Assembly: GCA_963422465.1 (NCBI GenBank)
Contig: OY730173.1
Coordinates: 1,860,001-1,924,000, forward strand
Length of the DNA stretch: 64,000 bases
Source: Lichina pygmaea
Taxonomy: Eukaryota; Ascomycota; Lichinomycetes; Lichinales; Lichinaceae
Direction: 5' to 3'
Shown piece after piece: positions 22,594 through 35,409 of this stretch (position 1 is its first letter; the number at the start of each line of letters is the position of its first letter). The notes below the pieces were generated by a model. It was not told the origin of the DNA. It saw nothing but the letters and a program-made list of their open reading frames with translations, and did no database searches. Both the position numbers and the translations under genes were made by a program.

Positions 22594-25500
22594 ATGAATG
22601 GACTTGGTGGGCCATCAGGGTCTCCCGGCATATGGCAAGAGGCTCGCAATGCCGATGGCCGCATTTACTACTACAACACGCAAACCAAAGCAACCCAATG
22701 GAACAAGCCCGTGGAGTTGATGGGTGCAGCAGAGGTAATCAGTCGTGCGTGCGGCTGATTTTAGACATTAGCTGACCTTCATCTCCAGCGGGCTCTTGCA
22801 GATCAGCCATGGAAAGAGTATTCAGCAGAAGGTGGCCGCAAATACTGGTAGGCTACTAATGCCCATTGGGCAGGGTGACTCGACCATCTGCTGATGCTGC
22901 AATCAGGTACAACACCGAGACCAAGCAATCATCATGGGAGATACCACAGGTATACAGGGATGCGCTGGCCCAGACTCAGCCACCAGCAAGACCGGCCGCT
23001 CCGTAGGTACCCTCTCCGTCTTTCAACACTGGCCGTACGTGCTAAGTAGGCCTAGGGCTCCGACTTTTGTTGCCGGAGGTGCCGCGTCCTTCATGCCGCC
23101 TCACCATCATCAAAACCAGCACCAACAGCACAGCTCACACGGAGGAGACCGTCATGGTAGCTATGGCCACGGAGATGTGAACGGCACGCGAGTCATGGGT
23201 GGACCCATCCAACCGACAGATCCCGATTATAGTACGTTTGAGGAAGCTGAAGCTGCGTACACGAAACTGCTCCGGAGGGCAGGAGTGCAACCCGAATGGA
23301 CCTGGGAACAAGCGATGCGCGCGACCATCAAAGATCCACAATACCGCGCTATCAAGGATCCCAAGGATCGAAAGACGGCTTTCGAGAAGTACATCAACGA
23401 AGTCCGCATGCAGGAGAAAGACCGCGCCAAGGAGAGACTGGCGAAGCTTCGCGCGGACTTTGGCACGATGCTGCGGAGCCACCCGGAGATCAAACACTAC
23501 ACCCGCTGGAAGACGGCTCGTCCTATCATCGAGGGCGAGACTATATTCAGGTCGACCAACGACGAGAACGAACGACGGCAGCTCTTCTCAGAGTATGTAG
23601 CCGAGCTGAAGAAGTCACACGTCGAACGCGAGGTCATCACGCGCAAGTCGGCCATGGAAGAGCTCGTCGGCATCCTGAAGTCCTTGGACCTGGAGCCTTA
23701 CACTCGTTGGGCGGAGGCTCATGGGCTCATCCAAGGCAATGAGCGCTTCCAAGGTGACGACAAGTTCAAAAGCCTCAGCAAATCAGATATTCTGACTGCC
23801 TTTGAGAACCACATCAAATCACTCGAACGCTCGTTCAATGACGCCCGGCAAAAGCAGAAGCAGGCCAGGGCTCGGAAGGAGAGACAGAACCGAGACCGGT
23901 TCGGAGAGCTGCTCAAAGAGCTGAGGGACGCCGGTAAGATCAGGGCCGGCACCAAGTGGAAGGACGTACACCCTTTGATCGAGCTTGACTCGAGGTACAC
24001 GGCCGTGCTCGGACAAGCAGGCTCGACTCCCCTTGATCTCTTCTGGGATATCGTCGAAGAGGAAGAGCGTAATCTGCGTGGCAGGAGGAACGAAGTCCTC
24101 GATGTGCTCGATGTACGGTCTTGCGCTCCGCTCGTCCCGCGAAAAGCCTAAATGTTGACCGTGCCGCAGGACAAGCGCTATGAGATACATTCGAAGACGA
24201 CGTTTGAGGAGTTCATGTCGGTCATGGACACTGACCGTCGTACGTCTCAGATCGACCGAGATATCCTTCAACTCATTTTCAGCAGGGTACGTTCCAGCTT
24301 GCCCTTTTTGTTGTCTTTCTTTGCCCTGCTCTCTTATTATTTTCCATTCTCGACGCATTGAAATAACATGCATGTTAGCTCCACGAGAAGGCCGTGCGGC
24401 GTAGCGAGGACGATAGACATCAAGCGGAACGTCAGCAGCGGCGGTCCATCGATGGGCTACGCTCCAAGATTAAGCATCTCGACCCACCGGTGGGTGTCAA
24501 CGACAGCTGGGAACAAGTACGTCCGCGAATCCACAACCTGGACGACTTCCGTGCGCTCGACTCGGATGACCTGCGCCGTACAGCGTTCGAGAAGGTGATC
24601 CGCCGGCTCAAGGAGAAGGAAGAAGACTCCGAGAACGATCGTATTCGCCGGGAGAAGGAACGCGAGCGAAGTGTTGTCGAGAGGCAGTCGCATCGGCGTC
24701 ATGACCGTGACAGGGAGCGGGACCGAGACCGAGACCGAGACCGAGAAAGAAACCGAGAAAGAGACCGGGAACGAGAACGAGCTCGCGAAAGGGACCGCGA
24801 TGCTCGCGGCAGTCGTCCCCCACATCACCGGTCCAGACGGCATTCACGCCACAGCCGCACGCCTGAACCAGATGCGTATGAAGCGGACCGAAAGAGGGCG
24901 CAGGCGGAGCGCGAGCGACAGTTCCGCAAGGCGAGCATCGCCAGCATGAGTCCGACCCATCCGCGTGGCGAACGCGAGCGAGATCGTGGTAGAGAGCGTG
25001 ACCGTGAGCGAGATGGGGATAGAGATCGCCCTTCGAGCAGAAATGCTAATGTGACGCACTACGACCGAGAGCGAAGGGCTCGTGAGGAAGAGCGCGAGCG
25101 GTTATATCGCAGTCGAGGTGACCCGCGCGGTGGCCGAGACGAGCTGGACTATGGCGAAAACAAGGCTGCCGGCGGTGCAGGCAGTACAGGAAGTAGGAGG
25201 AGAGGGCGAGCCGACAGCGATGTAGAAAGCGTTGGAAGTCGTCGAGAGTCAAAGGTGAGTGTGGTCGTGCTTTCACCAACATCAAAATATACCTCCATGT
25301 GGATCCCCCCTCGTTCCACAATCTCAACGTTTTTACATTCCCTACGAACGATCATCCCTACTGCCGCTCTCTTCCCCGTGTCTCTAACACAAGGTCCAAC
25401 CACCAGCGTTCGCGACGAGATCGGTCTGGACGAGGCCGCGAGCGCGAGCGCGAGCGCGAGCGGGATATTGACGGTGAATCTCAAACCAAACCCCATTCCA

Positions 25501-25685
25501 AGCGTAGCGGTACCCCCCGAGCCAGCCGTCGTCAATCTTTGTCAGTGCGACATCAGCGCCTGCCATCGCCGGGCACCCAATCTCCAGCTGGGTCCAAGGC
25601 CGAACCCATGGATTTGGACAAGAAAGAACCGAAGGACATTTCCATGCGCTCAGGCAGCGAAGAGGGCGAGATCGAGGAAGATTAG
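22594..25685 (+). CDS. PRP40: U1 snRNP-associated splicing factor Prp40 (WW and FF domains)
   Basis: Pre-mRNA splicing factor of the U1 snRNP that bridges 5' splice site and branch-point complexes. Seven exons: 22594-22734, 22789-22847, 22907-23002, 23056-24112, 24170-24286, 24379-25254 and 25407-25685; 874 aa. Two N-terminal WW domains are visible: WQEARNADGRIYYYNTQTKA-TQW (about residues 14-37) and PWKEYSAEGGRKYWYNTETK-SSW (about 53-77). FF repeats follow, for example YSTFEEAEAAYTKLLRRAGV, then DLEPYTRWAEAHGLI, and DILTAFENHIKSLER. The C-terminal part is long and rich in Arg-Glu/Arg-Asp dipeptides and ends SGSEEGEIEED. The last exon uses acceptor CCACCAG at 25406; the earlier CACAAG would break frame. 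Confidence 0.93.
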
Positions 25686-27192
25686 GGCCGTAATGAGGGT
25701 GTCCGTCGTTGCAGGGTGCGCGTGTCATGGTATTGGGGGTGATCTGGACGGCGAACATGGGGGCTCAGCAAACACAGAGGCCTTTTCATAAATCTCCGAT
25801 GAGCCGAACATCCCTTACATCGAGAGATGTCTGAAGGTAGGAAATAGCATCCATGTGCTTGATAGAAGGACGGGCGAGTTGACAATTGGTGGGGACATCA
25901 ACGCCGAACCTCTTAGCCAAACAAGATCAGACCAGACCAGACCAGATCAGACCAGGTCAAATCAAGTAATTAGTCTGTGAGTCTACGAGAGCAACAATCG
26001 TAACAGTCCCCCAGGCGCATATCATCAAGACGACTAAACACTTCTACCGTCGTACCGATGCCAGTAAGGTATCGTGGCACGCACGGGTGGCCAGCAAGTC
26101 AGCACACCACGTTCCCCCCAGACTCTCTGTCAGCTTACAGGCTGTGAAGCAATCAATCACCCTAGCCTGAAAGCAGAATGTGACAACTCTCCCACGCGTA
26201 CCCTTTTATTGTACTGTACATACGTACCTCCCATCAATACCAGAACCCCCAGCGTCGAGCCCTCTAGACTTCTACCCCTTTACACGACCCTCGAGCGAGC
26301 TTTCAGTGAGAACAACATGAGTCACAGGCCCTGGCATGCACACCAAAGCTCTGTGGTTTCTGATTAGTCCTGGACGAGACGACACCTCATTGACACGTGA
26401 TAAAAAGGGGGGAAAGATGGGGCGGGAGGGGACTGCTTCTCCTTTACATGTTTCGCGTGTTGGGGAGCTATGTTTCTGGGGTCTGGCTTGGGAACGGGGG
26501 GCATGCAAAGGAGACATGGGCTCAAAGGGGAGACGTGGACTTGATTCCCGCCGGGTCAACTCTATCTTTCTTTTCCGACAGGGAGAGAGAGTGGTGGGGG
26601 GGGGGGGGGGGGGGGGGGGGGGGTGAGCGCCTGTGGGCGTAAACAAAATTTGTACGCCTGGCGGGCGGGTAGGGAGGAGTATTTTGTTTTACCTAAGTTA
26701 CGTATTTGCTGTGTCGTGTTATCGAAAAAATTGTAGGAAGCTTAATCATTCATTCTGTTGATTTTATATTTCCATTTTATTTTCAGCGGCTGGTTTGCAG
26801 TGGGGCGTGCGAGCATGGTCTCCTCCTAGATCACTACAAATCGATAGACCTAACGTGCGTAAACCGAATCCAATCAGTCACTTTAGCAGGGCAGAAACGC
26901 CATCGTAGAAAAATGCCTGCGCAGGCGTATGCTATGAAGCTGCTTGCGCTGTCTTCCGGCACGATGGCTGAGGTTGACCGTTCTGCTAGCTCTAACCTGT
27001 TCGTCGACGCTACCTAGTTCTCGGTTGAGCCTTATGGTCTGGTCTCGCGGCAAGGCGTACTAATTTCAAGGAACACTCTCGGTAGACGACGTGCGTCACT
27101 ACCAGGGGAGACTACGAAAACCATGACCTGACAGAATGACTTCCCGCTAGCATTTCACCCCACGACGGAGAGCCAGGGCATCGCTGCTCTTC
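25686..27192. other. Convergent intergenic region PRP40 / RLI1
   Basis: About 1.5 kb without a recognisable gene. It holds an ACCAGATCAG/ACCAGACCAG repeat (about 25925-25965) and a 28-base G run at 26596-26623. Open frames across the G run are low-complexity artefacts. Confidence 0.55.
26596..26623 (+). repeat. Poly-G homopolymer (28 G)
   Basis: Uninterrupted run of 28 G residues, flanked by GTGGT and TGAGC. Such a tract can fold into G-quadruplexes and is prone to length change and sequencing error. Confidence 0.9.
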
Positions 27193-29509
27193 TCATTTGT
27201 CTTCCTCCAGGAAGAACTAAGCCATGTCAGCGAACAGAGTAGGTGGACGACAAGGGCAAACGTCAGACTGGAGGAGCGCTCACGTAGTTGCCACTCAATT
27301 TTTGCTCCTGGTCAAGCTGGCTCTTCGCCTTGTTGATGCGAGGCCGGAACGAGTTCGGGTCGCGGCGGAAGGTGACGTCCAGATTCTGCAGGAAGCGGTT
27401 ACATCCAGTCAGGAGACTTTCTGGTGTGTTGGCCCGCGCGTCCACGGAAGGCTGGCCATCGAACACGATGACGCGGTCAGCGAGGTAGGTTGCCATGATG
27501 AAGTCATGCTCCACGACGAAAGCAGTCTTCTTGGAGTGCATGATGAACCGCTTGATCACCCTTGCGGCGATGATACGTTGCTCCGAGTCGAGATAGCTTT
27601 TCGTACGCGATTTAGCAGCCGGCCAACGGTGGGGGAAGGATAACCGCCGGACTTACGCGCTGGGCTCGTCAATCAAGTAGATGTCAGCCTGCAGCCCAAG
27701 AGCCAGCACGATGGCCACCCGCTGCAGCTCGCCGCCGGACAGATGCTGTACTTCCTGGTCGATGAAGTCCTCGATCCTGAGCGGCTTGTACACGTCCGTC
27801 TGGAACTGAGGGCTCAAGAACGCAGCCTTGATCTTCTTGAAGAAAAGCTGCCGCACCGTGCCCTGAAACTTGGGCGTGATCTTCTGAGGCTTCATGCTGA
27901 TGTTCATCCGCGGCACCGATGCATTCCCGTCGGGCTTCTCAGCGCCGGCCAGGATCTTGCAGAAGGTCGTCTTGCCCGTGCCATTCTCTCCCATCATCAC
28001 GACGATCTCCGAGTCGGTGAACTGGCCGGATTCGATCGAAAGGTGGAAGCCCCCCAGGGTCTTCTCCATGGCAGGGTAGCTGAAGGCACGTGACTTGTCA
28101 ACCATGAAGTCTTCACCAGCTTCTGCTATCCTGAATTGCAACGATTCGTCGCGGAAGCGCAGGTTCTCCGTGGGAATGTTGCCGTCCAGGAAAATGTTGA
28201 TGCCCTCTCGGACGGATGCCGGAAGCGTGACGACACCATAGACTGCTGGCTTGCCATACAACAGACATATGAAGTCCGACAGATAGTCGAGCACGGACAG
28301 ATCATGCTCGACCACAACAACATAGTCATCGGGGCGAAGAAGTTCGCGGATCGTTCGAGCTGCGCTAAGGCGTTGCTTGACATCCAGATACGAAGAAGGC
28401 TCGTCGAACATGTATCTTGGTTGACCATGAGCGCCTTCGTCCACCAGAACAGGACTAGCATGAAGGGCAACCTACACGTCGGCCTGTTGTACGCAGACTA
28501 GCGCGATGGCGAATCGTTGGAGCTCGCCACCTGAGAGCAGGCCGATATCTCGGTCTAAGACATGCTGCAGTTCTGTATCCAGCTTCAGTCACCTCGTCTC
28601 GTCCGACAAAGATTCCCGCTCGATGAGAGCGACTCACCTAGCACTTCAACGATGTGATCGAAGTTGTTCTGCTGGGTACGAGCTCGTAGTAGGGTCTCTA
28701 CAGTTTTATCTGGCCCTTTCACTGCCTTGGGGATCTGATCGACATATTGTGGTTTTACCACCGCTTTCAGGTTGTCTTCCAGTACCTTAGTGAAGTAGTC
28801 TACAGCCAGTAAGCTCTTGGACCTAGATAGAGTGTCTCGAGAGGATTTACTTTGCAGCTCGGACCCTCGATAGTACTTCAAGATCTCTTCCCAGTCGGGA
28901 GGATTGTCGTAGCGACCTAAGTTGGGCTTCAACTTTCCGCTGAGAATCTTGAGCGCGGTGCTCTTCCCAATTCCGTTGGTGCCTACCAGTCCTAGTACCT
29001 GACCGGGTCGTGGCATAGGAAGGCGATGCAGCTTGAAGCTGTTGGCCGAATACCGATGGGTCACCTGGGACTCCAGGTTCGTGGGGAGGTTGATAATGCT
29101 GATAGCTCCAAAGGGGCATTTCTTCGGGCAGATACCGCATCCGATACAGAGCCGCTCCGAGATGAAGGCAATCTTGGCCTCCGGCGTGACCTCGATACAT
29201 AGCTTTCCAGTCCTCACCACGGGGCACGATTTCTTGCATTCTTGACGGCATTTCTGCACTCGACATGAGAAGGCGTCTTCTTTTCCCTATGCAGCATGTA
29301 TAACAGACCTTTGGTTTGCACTAGAGACGCAGAGCTCGCGTCAGCAACGTGCCAGCTTCAAGTGTGGGGTAGCGGGGTAAAGCTTGAACCGAGAAGAGCG
29401 TACCTTGTCACTATTGACAATTGCAATACTACGAAGCAATACTAGATTAGCATGTTGTGAAGTAGGATGTGCAAAGATTCTGCTCATACCGGGTAAGCTT
29501 GTCGCTCAT
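27193..29509 (-). CDS. RLI1: ABCE1/Rli1 ribosome recycling factor
   Basis: Essential iron-sulphur ABC ATPase that splits ribosomes after termination and acts in initiation. Eight exons in transcript order: 29490-29509, 29404-29428, 29309-29320, 28638-29253, 28476-28572, 27657-28415, 27284-27596 and 27193-27216; 621 aa. Seen: an N-terminal Fe-S domain starting [20 protein letters not shown] and continuing [10 protein letters not shown], with [16 protein letters not shown]; first Walker [24 protein letters not shown] and [12 protein letters not shown]; second Walker [24 protein letters not shown] and DEPSAYLDSEQR. The tail is NYFFLEEDK. The third exon is only 12 nt and encodes CKPK, including one cluster cysteine; without it the conserved Fe-S motif is broken. 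All junctions keep frame. Confidence 0.96.
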
Positions 29510-30087
29510 CTTGGTCGATTGAAGGCGTTACGCAACGCCGGCGGTTTCTGTTTGTTTGGGCTAGGAAAGCGTCAAAACGCCCAATCTCATACAGCCGATA
29601 TTGTGACTAGCTGTACGGTATCTCGATATTCACAATAGCACTTCCGAAGATAGTGCTCAATGAGGTGTGACTGTCCTGGTCGGCAGGGCAGGAGATTGTG
29701 TAGATGCTTCTTTGTGGGAATTGATTGTGGCCTCTGGTTCGGACGACTCTGAATTAACCCCGCTGTCACGGACTCGCTTGGCAATCACACCCGGCGCTTG
29801 CCGCGTCGTGCGCGTCTATCAGTCTTTTTAGCCGAATACCCCTTAGGGGCTAGGGTGAGTTTAGTCAGCCAACCCTACCACTAGACCGGCCTCTCCCGAT
29901 TACAGTACAGTAACACGCGCATGTCACTCCATATGAACCTTCCTCCAGTTCCTGACTGTCCACCTTCTTCCTTTCCAACTTCCCACACACAACACTCTTG
30001 ATTCATCCAGAATCAGCTTCCACGATCCCACAAGATCCATCAACATCGCCTTTCTACATCTTCTGCTGCCCGGATTTCATCTTCGAT
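29510..30087. promoter_or_regulatory. Divergent promoter RLI1 / CHD1
   Basis: A 578-bp region between divergent start codons. At about 29840-29850 it contains CCCCTTAGGGG, an inverted pair of the stress-response element core (AGGGG/CCCCT) bound by Msn2/Msn4-type factors in yeast. Function in this fungus is inferred from motif alone. Confidence 0.35.
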
Positions 30088-33000
30088 ATGGCTTGTAAGT
30101 ACCTGATTCCCTTTCGAAACCGCCCTGTCCGTACCTCATTTGCCTGGTCCTCTCGGGCCCTGACCGAGCGGATATCGCACGGCGTCACGTCGACCTTTGG
30201 CTTTTGAGCCTACCACAAGCTCCACTGTCTCTGTCGCCGGCGAAAGCACGGTCGGCTCCACCGGTTGGATCGGTCAGACGGCCTCTGTTCCGAGCGAGCT
30301 GCGGTCGTCGCCGTGCTGAAAGCCCTCGAGCCAGCTGAGCTTGAGACCCTCTCACTTTCTGAAAACACTCCGGCAACTCTCATTTTCTCTGATTATGATT
30401 ATGTGGCCGTTTGTGGGCTTGGCCAGCCCTCTCTGTCATATGCCCCTGACAGTCACAACCCTACTGGACGTGTTATCGAGCTTCAATGGATTAACACATC
30501 TTGATGCGCAGCGGGCAGCATGAACGGATCAACACCACCAAATCAGGACGCGCATGCTGCGCATACAAATGGACACCTTACATCGCCGTCGCATAAGGCA
30601 ACGGAATCGACCAACCCAGCTTCCAGCCCCGACAGCGTCGTATCAACGATGAATGACCCCTCCAAGCTTGAAAGATCATCGTCATCGCCCGTTGAGCGGC
30701 TAGCTAGGGGTCAACAAAACGGCATCACCCAGGCTGACTCCTCTGACGCCGCCGACGCCACTGACAAGGCCACATCAGCGGCGACCGAGTCGAACGGCGA
30801 CACGCCCATGATGTTTCAGTTCGATGGCGCCGGAGACGATCGTCCCGACCCCCGAAGAGCGTCTAAGCGCAAGGCGGCCGTGGACGAAGATGAGTTCATC
30901 GCAAGCAACCCTGAGCTCTATGGGTTGAGGCGTAGCGTACGTACCGCCCGTTCTACACGTCGCGCCTCTGCTAACACATTCTCCCACTAGGCCCGAGCGC
31001 GCCCTGCCCGTCGCATGGTGAGTCGACACAGATACCCCGCCGTCACGTGCTCAAGTGATTGACAGCGACTAGGTCGAGAGTAGCACCGATGAGAACGAGG
31101 GCGACACAGACGCATCGGCCATGGTGACCTCCAAGTCTCGGAAGCGTAATAAGAAGGCCACTTCTCGAAAAGGTTTGTCCTGCCTGTCGCCGTCCCGTAG
31201 CAGCACCAACCGAAGTGCGTCTTGGCTGATGTTCTTCCTCTATCAGTGTCAAAGAGAGCTACTCCTAGCAATGATGACGATTACGCGTCGCGCTCTGAGT
31301 CGGAGACCAACCGTCGCGATCGTCGGCGAAGCGGAGGAAAGAAGAAGAGCAACAACACGAACCACAACAGCAACAATGTCAAGCTCAGCGCTGCCGTTGC
31401 CCGGGCTCTGTCGCGGGCCGAAGGGCGGTCGTCAACTCGCCGTGCCACCAAGATTCAGAACTACAACGAAGACGACCAAGACCCTTTCAGCGAGGAGGAG
31501 TCGGAGCTTCAGACGCCGAGCTACGGTGTAGATGCCGCCCAAGACGATCGTCCTGGTATCGATGTCGTGCTCAACTATCGCCCTCAAGACGGTCAAAGTG
31601 AGTAGCATCATAGCGTCGCCCTTGCACCCTTCTAGGAGAGAGGCTCTCGGCTGACCCGCTCCGGACAGGCATAGATCCAGACAATGTCTCGCGGAATGAG
31701 TTCGAATACTTTGTAAGTGAACCACAAGGTCGGCTTGCTGTGTCTCTTCGGTCTGATAGTGTCAATATAGATCAAGTGGCAGGGGCAGGCCCATTACCAT
31801 GCTACATGGGAGACACCGTCATCCCTCGCGACATGCCGCGGCTTCCGCAGGCTCGAGAATTACTTCCGAAAGACCGTCCTCGAGGACATCCGCATCGCGA
31901 ACGACTCCGATGTTCCTCCTGAGGAGAAAGAGAGGTGGAACCTTGACAGAGAGAGGGACGTTGACGCGCTCAACGATCACATGAAAGTGGACCGAGTCAT
32001 CGGCACCCAAGAAGGAGAAGCAGGCGCGGAGTATTATGTCAAGTGTACGTCCAGTCCCAATATACTCTCGTCCTCCAACTGTCGACGGTATTGACCCATT
32101 GGCAGGGAAAGCACTCAATTACGACTCTTGCACTTGGGAGAGGGCAGAGCTCCTCGGTCGCATCGCGCAAGGCGAGATCGATCACTTCCTCGACAGGACC
32201 TCGCGGGTGCCCGTCTCGAATAAGCACGAATCGAACCTCGCCACTCGATCTCCTCACAAGCCGATTCGCGAACAGCCATCATACATCAAGCATGGGGAGC
32301 TTCGAGACTTCCAGATTACCGGCCTCAACTTCCTGGCATACAACTGGTGCAAGGGAAACAATGTCATCCTCGCCGACGAAATGGGCCTCGGAAAGACCGT
32401 CCAAACCGTCGCCTTCATCAACTGGCTGCGTCACGACAGGCAGCAAGAAGGACCTTTCATTATCGTGGTCCCGCTCTCCACTATCCCCGCCTGGACCGAA
32501 ACCTTCAACAACTGGACGCCGGACGTCAACTTCGTCGTCTACAATGGCAACGAAGCGGCTCGCAAGACCATCCGCGACTACGAGATGTCGGCCGATGGTA
32601 CATGGAAGAAGCTGAAGTTCACCGTTCTGCTTACGACCTATGAATACATCCTCCACGACGCCACGATCCTATCCCAGATCAAGTGGCAATTCATGGCCGT
32701 CGACGAGGCTCACCGCCTGAAGAATCGAGAGTCCCAACTCTACGCCCGATTGCTAGAGATGCGAGCACCGGGCCGGCTCCTCATCACTGGCACGCCGATG
32801 CAAAACACCTTGGGCGAACTCAGCGCCCTCATGGACTTCCTCATGCCCGGAACGGTCAAGATTGATGACAATCTCAGTCTACAGGACGAGGCAGCCGGCG
32901 AAGTCATAGCCGAGCTGACCAAGGCGATCAAGCCCTACATTCTCCGACGCACCAAGATGAAAGTCGAAAACGATCTGCCGCCCAAGTCGGAGAAGACCAT

Positions 33001-35409
33001 CCGCGTCGAGCTGGCTGATGTTCAGCGCACCCACTACAAGAACATCATCACGCGGAACTACGCCGCCCTCAACCAAGGAGGCAAGGGCCCGAAGCAGTCG
33101 CTCCTGAACATCGTCATGGAGCTAAGGAAAGCCAGCAACCACCCGTTCATGTTTGAAAACGTCAAGGAGCGCATCCTCGGAGGCAGCGACCGGCGCGAGG
33201 ACCTTTTGAAGGGGCTGATCACCAGCAGCGGAAAGATGATGCTGCTCGACCGATTGCTCACGAAGCTCAAGAGAGACAACCATCGCGTCCTCATCTTCAG
33301 CCAGATGGTCAAGATGCTCGACATCCTCAGCGAATATCTCTACCTACGCGGCTATCAGTTTCAGCGTCTCGACGGTACAATTGCTAGCGGACCCCGTCGC
33401 ATGGCCATCGACCACTTCAACGCCCCTGAAAGCAACGACTTTTGCTTCTTGCTCTCCACGAGGGCGGGCGGGTTAGGGATCAACCTCATGACGGCCGATA
33501 CCGTGATTCTCTTTGACGCGGACTGGAACCCACACGCCGACCTCCAAGCGATGGCCCGCGCGCATCGCATCGGACAAAAGAAGCCCGTCACCGTCTATCG
33601 ATTCGTCTCCAAGGATTCGATCGAGGAGGACGTCCTGAAACGTGCACAGGACAAGTTGATACTGGAATGGATCACCATCCAACGGGGCGTCTCAGACGAG
33701 AGCTCAAAGCAGTACTCAGACCTGATGGCCAAGGCCAGCGCGAACGTCAGCGAGCCGACGACGTCAGAGGCAATCTCGCGCTTGCTGAAGCATCGCAGCC
33801 AGAAGATGTTCGAGGAGTCCAGCACGCAGAGGAAACTGGAAGAGTTGGACATCGATGCCGTGCTCGAAGGAGCGGAAGAGCACAAAGTCGAAGGGCCCAC
33901 GGGGCTCGAAGCCGACGGAGGAGAAGAGTTTCTCAAGAGCTTCAACTACATGGACGTCAAGATCGATCCCGAGTGGGACGAGATCATCCCCAAGGACGAA
34001 CTCAGCGCGTTGCAGGCCGAAGCCAAGAAGGAGGACGACGAACGCTACCTCAACGAGGTCATCGAGCAGAACGCTCCACGCAAACGCAAAGCGCCAACGG
34101 ACGAGAGGCAAGAGCGTGCCAACAAACGTGCGCGAGAGATGGAGGCCGCTGAAGAAGCGAAGGAGGAGACTGTCGACTCGAGCTCAGAGGAAGAGGACGA
34201 CGACCCAAGCCGGCCGCTGGCCGAAAAGGAATTGCGCAACCTCTTCCGTGCGTTCCTCCGCTACGGCGCTCTGGACGATCGTACCACCGAGATCCTGACG
34301 GATGCACATCTGGTCGGACGCGACATGAGCCTCCTGAAGCAGGCGGTTTCCGACATCACCGGCCTCAGCAAGCGATTGCTCGAAGAGGAGCACGAGCGGG
34401 TGCGCAAGCTCGAGGCGGCCACCCAGAAGACGCTCACCAAGAAGGACAAGAAGGCGGTCTTGTTCGACTACAAGGGAGTCAAGCGGCTCAACGCCGAGAC
34501 CATCCTGGATCGGCCGGGGGAGATGAGCCTGCTGAAGGACGTCATCGGCGGACTGACCGACGACACCAAGTTCCGGCTCCCCGCCGCCTCCAAGGCCGCT
34601 CACTACAGCTGCGCCTGGGGCGCTCGCGAGGACGGGATGCTCCTGGTCGGCATCCTCCGGCACGGCTACGGCGCTTGGTCCACCATCAGGGACGACGTTG
34701 GCCTGGGCATGGCCGACAAGCTCTTCCTCGAAGAGCAGCGGGTTGACAAAAAGGAGGAGCGCGAGAGGGCGGCCGACAAGGCGGCCAAGTCTCCAGGGGC
34801 CGTCCATCTCGTGCGCCGCGCCGACTACCTCCTCTCCATCCTCAAGGAGGGGAGGTCCGGGAAGGCCAAGGCGGCTGACCTGGGCCGCTCCGAGGCCGGG
34901 CCCGCCAGGCCCAACCTCAAGCGGAAGTCCGGCGCGGACTCCTCCGAGCGCACGCGCTCCAAGCGCCCGCGGTCGGCTGACGCCCCCTCGTCCGGGGTCG
35001 GAGCGGGCTCCGACTTCGACGAAGACGAGGCCCTCGGCGTGCTCTTCGAGCCCGTGTCGAGGAGCCTCCGACTTGTGAGGACGGCAACCAAGGAAGGTTT
35101 GCCCAGCAAGTCGGAGCGGGCCAAGATCCTCAGGAGGGAACTCTTGGGGATCGGGCACCACATCTCTACGCTCGTAAAGAGTGTGGAGGGTGGTGCCAGC
35201 CTGCAGGGCAAGTTCTGGTAAGGTTACATCTTTTCTTCTCCTTTTCCTCTATCGACTCTCTCGGTTCTCATGATTCTAACGGTCTTCTGTCTTTCAGGGC
35301 CCACGCCAGCAAGTACTGGCCCAACCCGGACACCCCGGGGAACAATCTCAAGTCGATGTACGATCGACTGGTGGCGGCCGAAGAAGCCACCGGCGACTCG
35401 GCCAAGTAG
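30088..35409 (+). CDS. CHD1: CHD1 chromodomain-helicase ATP-dependent chromatin remodeller
   Basis: Nucleosome-spacing remodeller of transcribed genes. Nine exons: 30088-30094, 30512-30936, 30991-31017, 31073-31172, 31247-31597, 31669-31712, 31771-32044, 32106-35217 and 35298-35409; 1,483 aa. The first coding exon is 7 nt (ATG GCT T); it joins in frame across a 417-nt intron to give MASGSMNGSTPPNQD. Seen: acidic/Ser-rich N-terminus; tandem chromodomains (IKWQGQAHYHATWE near residue 320; KALNYDSCTWERAELL near 410); SNF2 ATPase with DEMGLGKTVQ (about 500) and VDEAHRLKN (about 608); helicase C with STRAGGLGINLMTAD and ARAHRIGQKKPV; a SANT/SLIDE-like region; and a C-terminal CHCT domain (LRRELLGIGHHISTLV, FWAHASKYWPNPD). 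If the 7-nt exon is not used, translation could start at the second Met, five codons later. Confidence 0.95.

Noticed and set aside
26272-26646. Frames across the poly-G tract encoding poly-Pro or poly-Gly
   Set aside because: Homopolymer artefacts with no conserved flanks.
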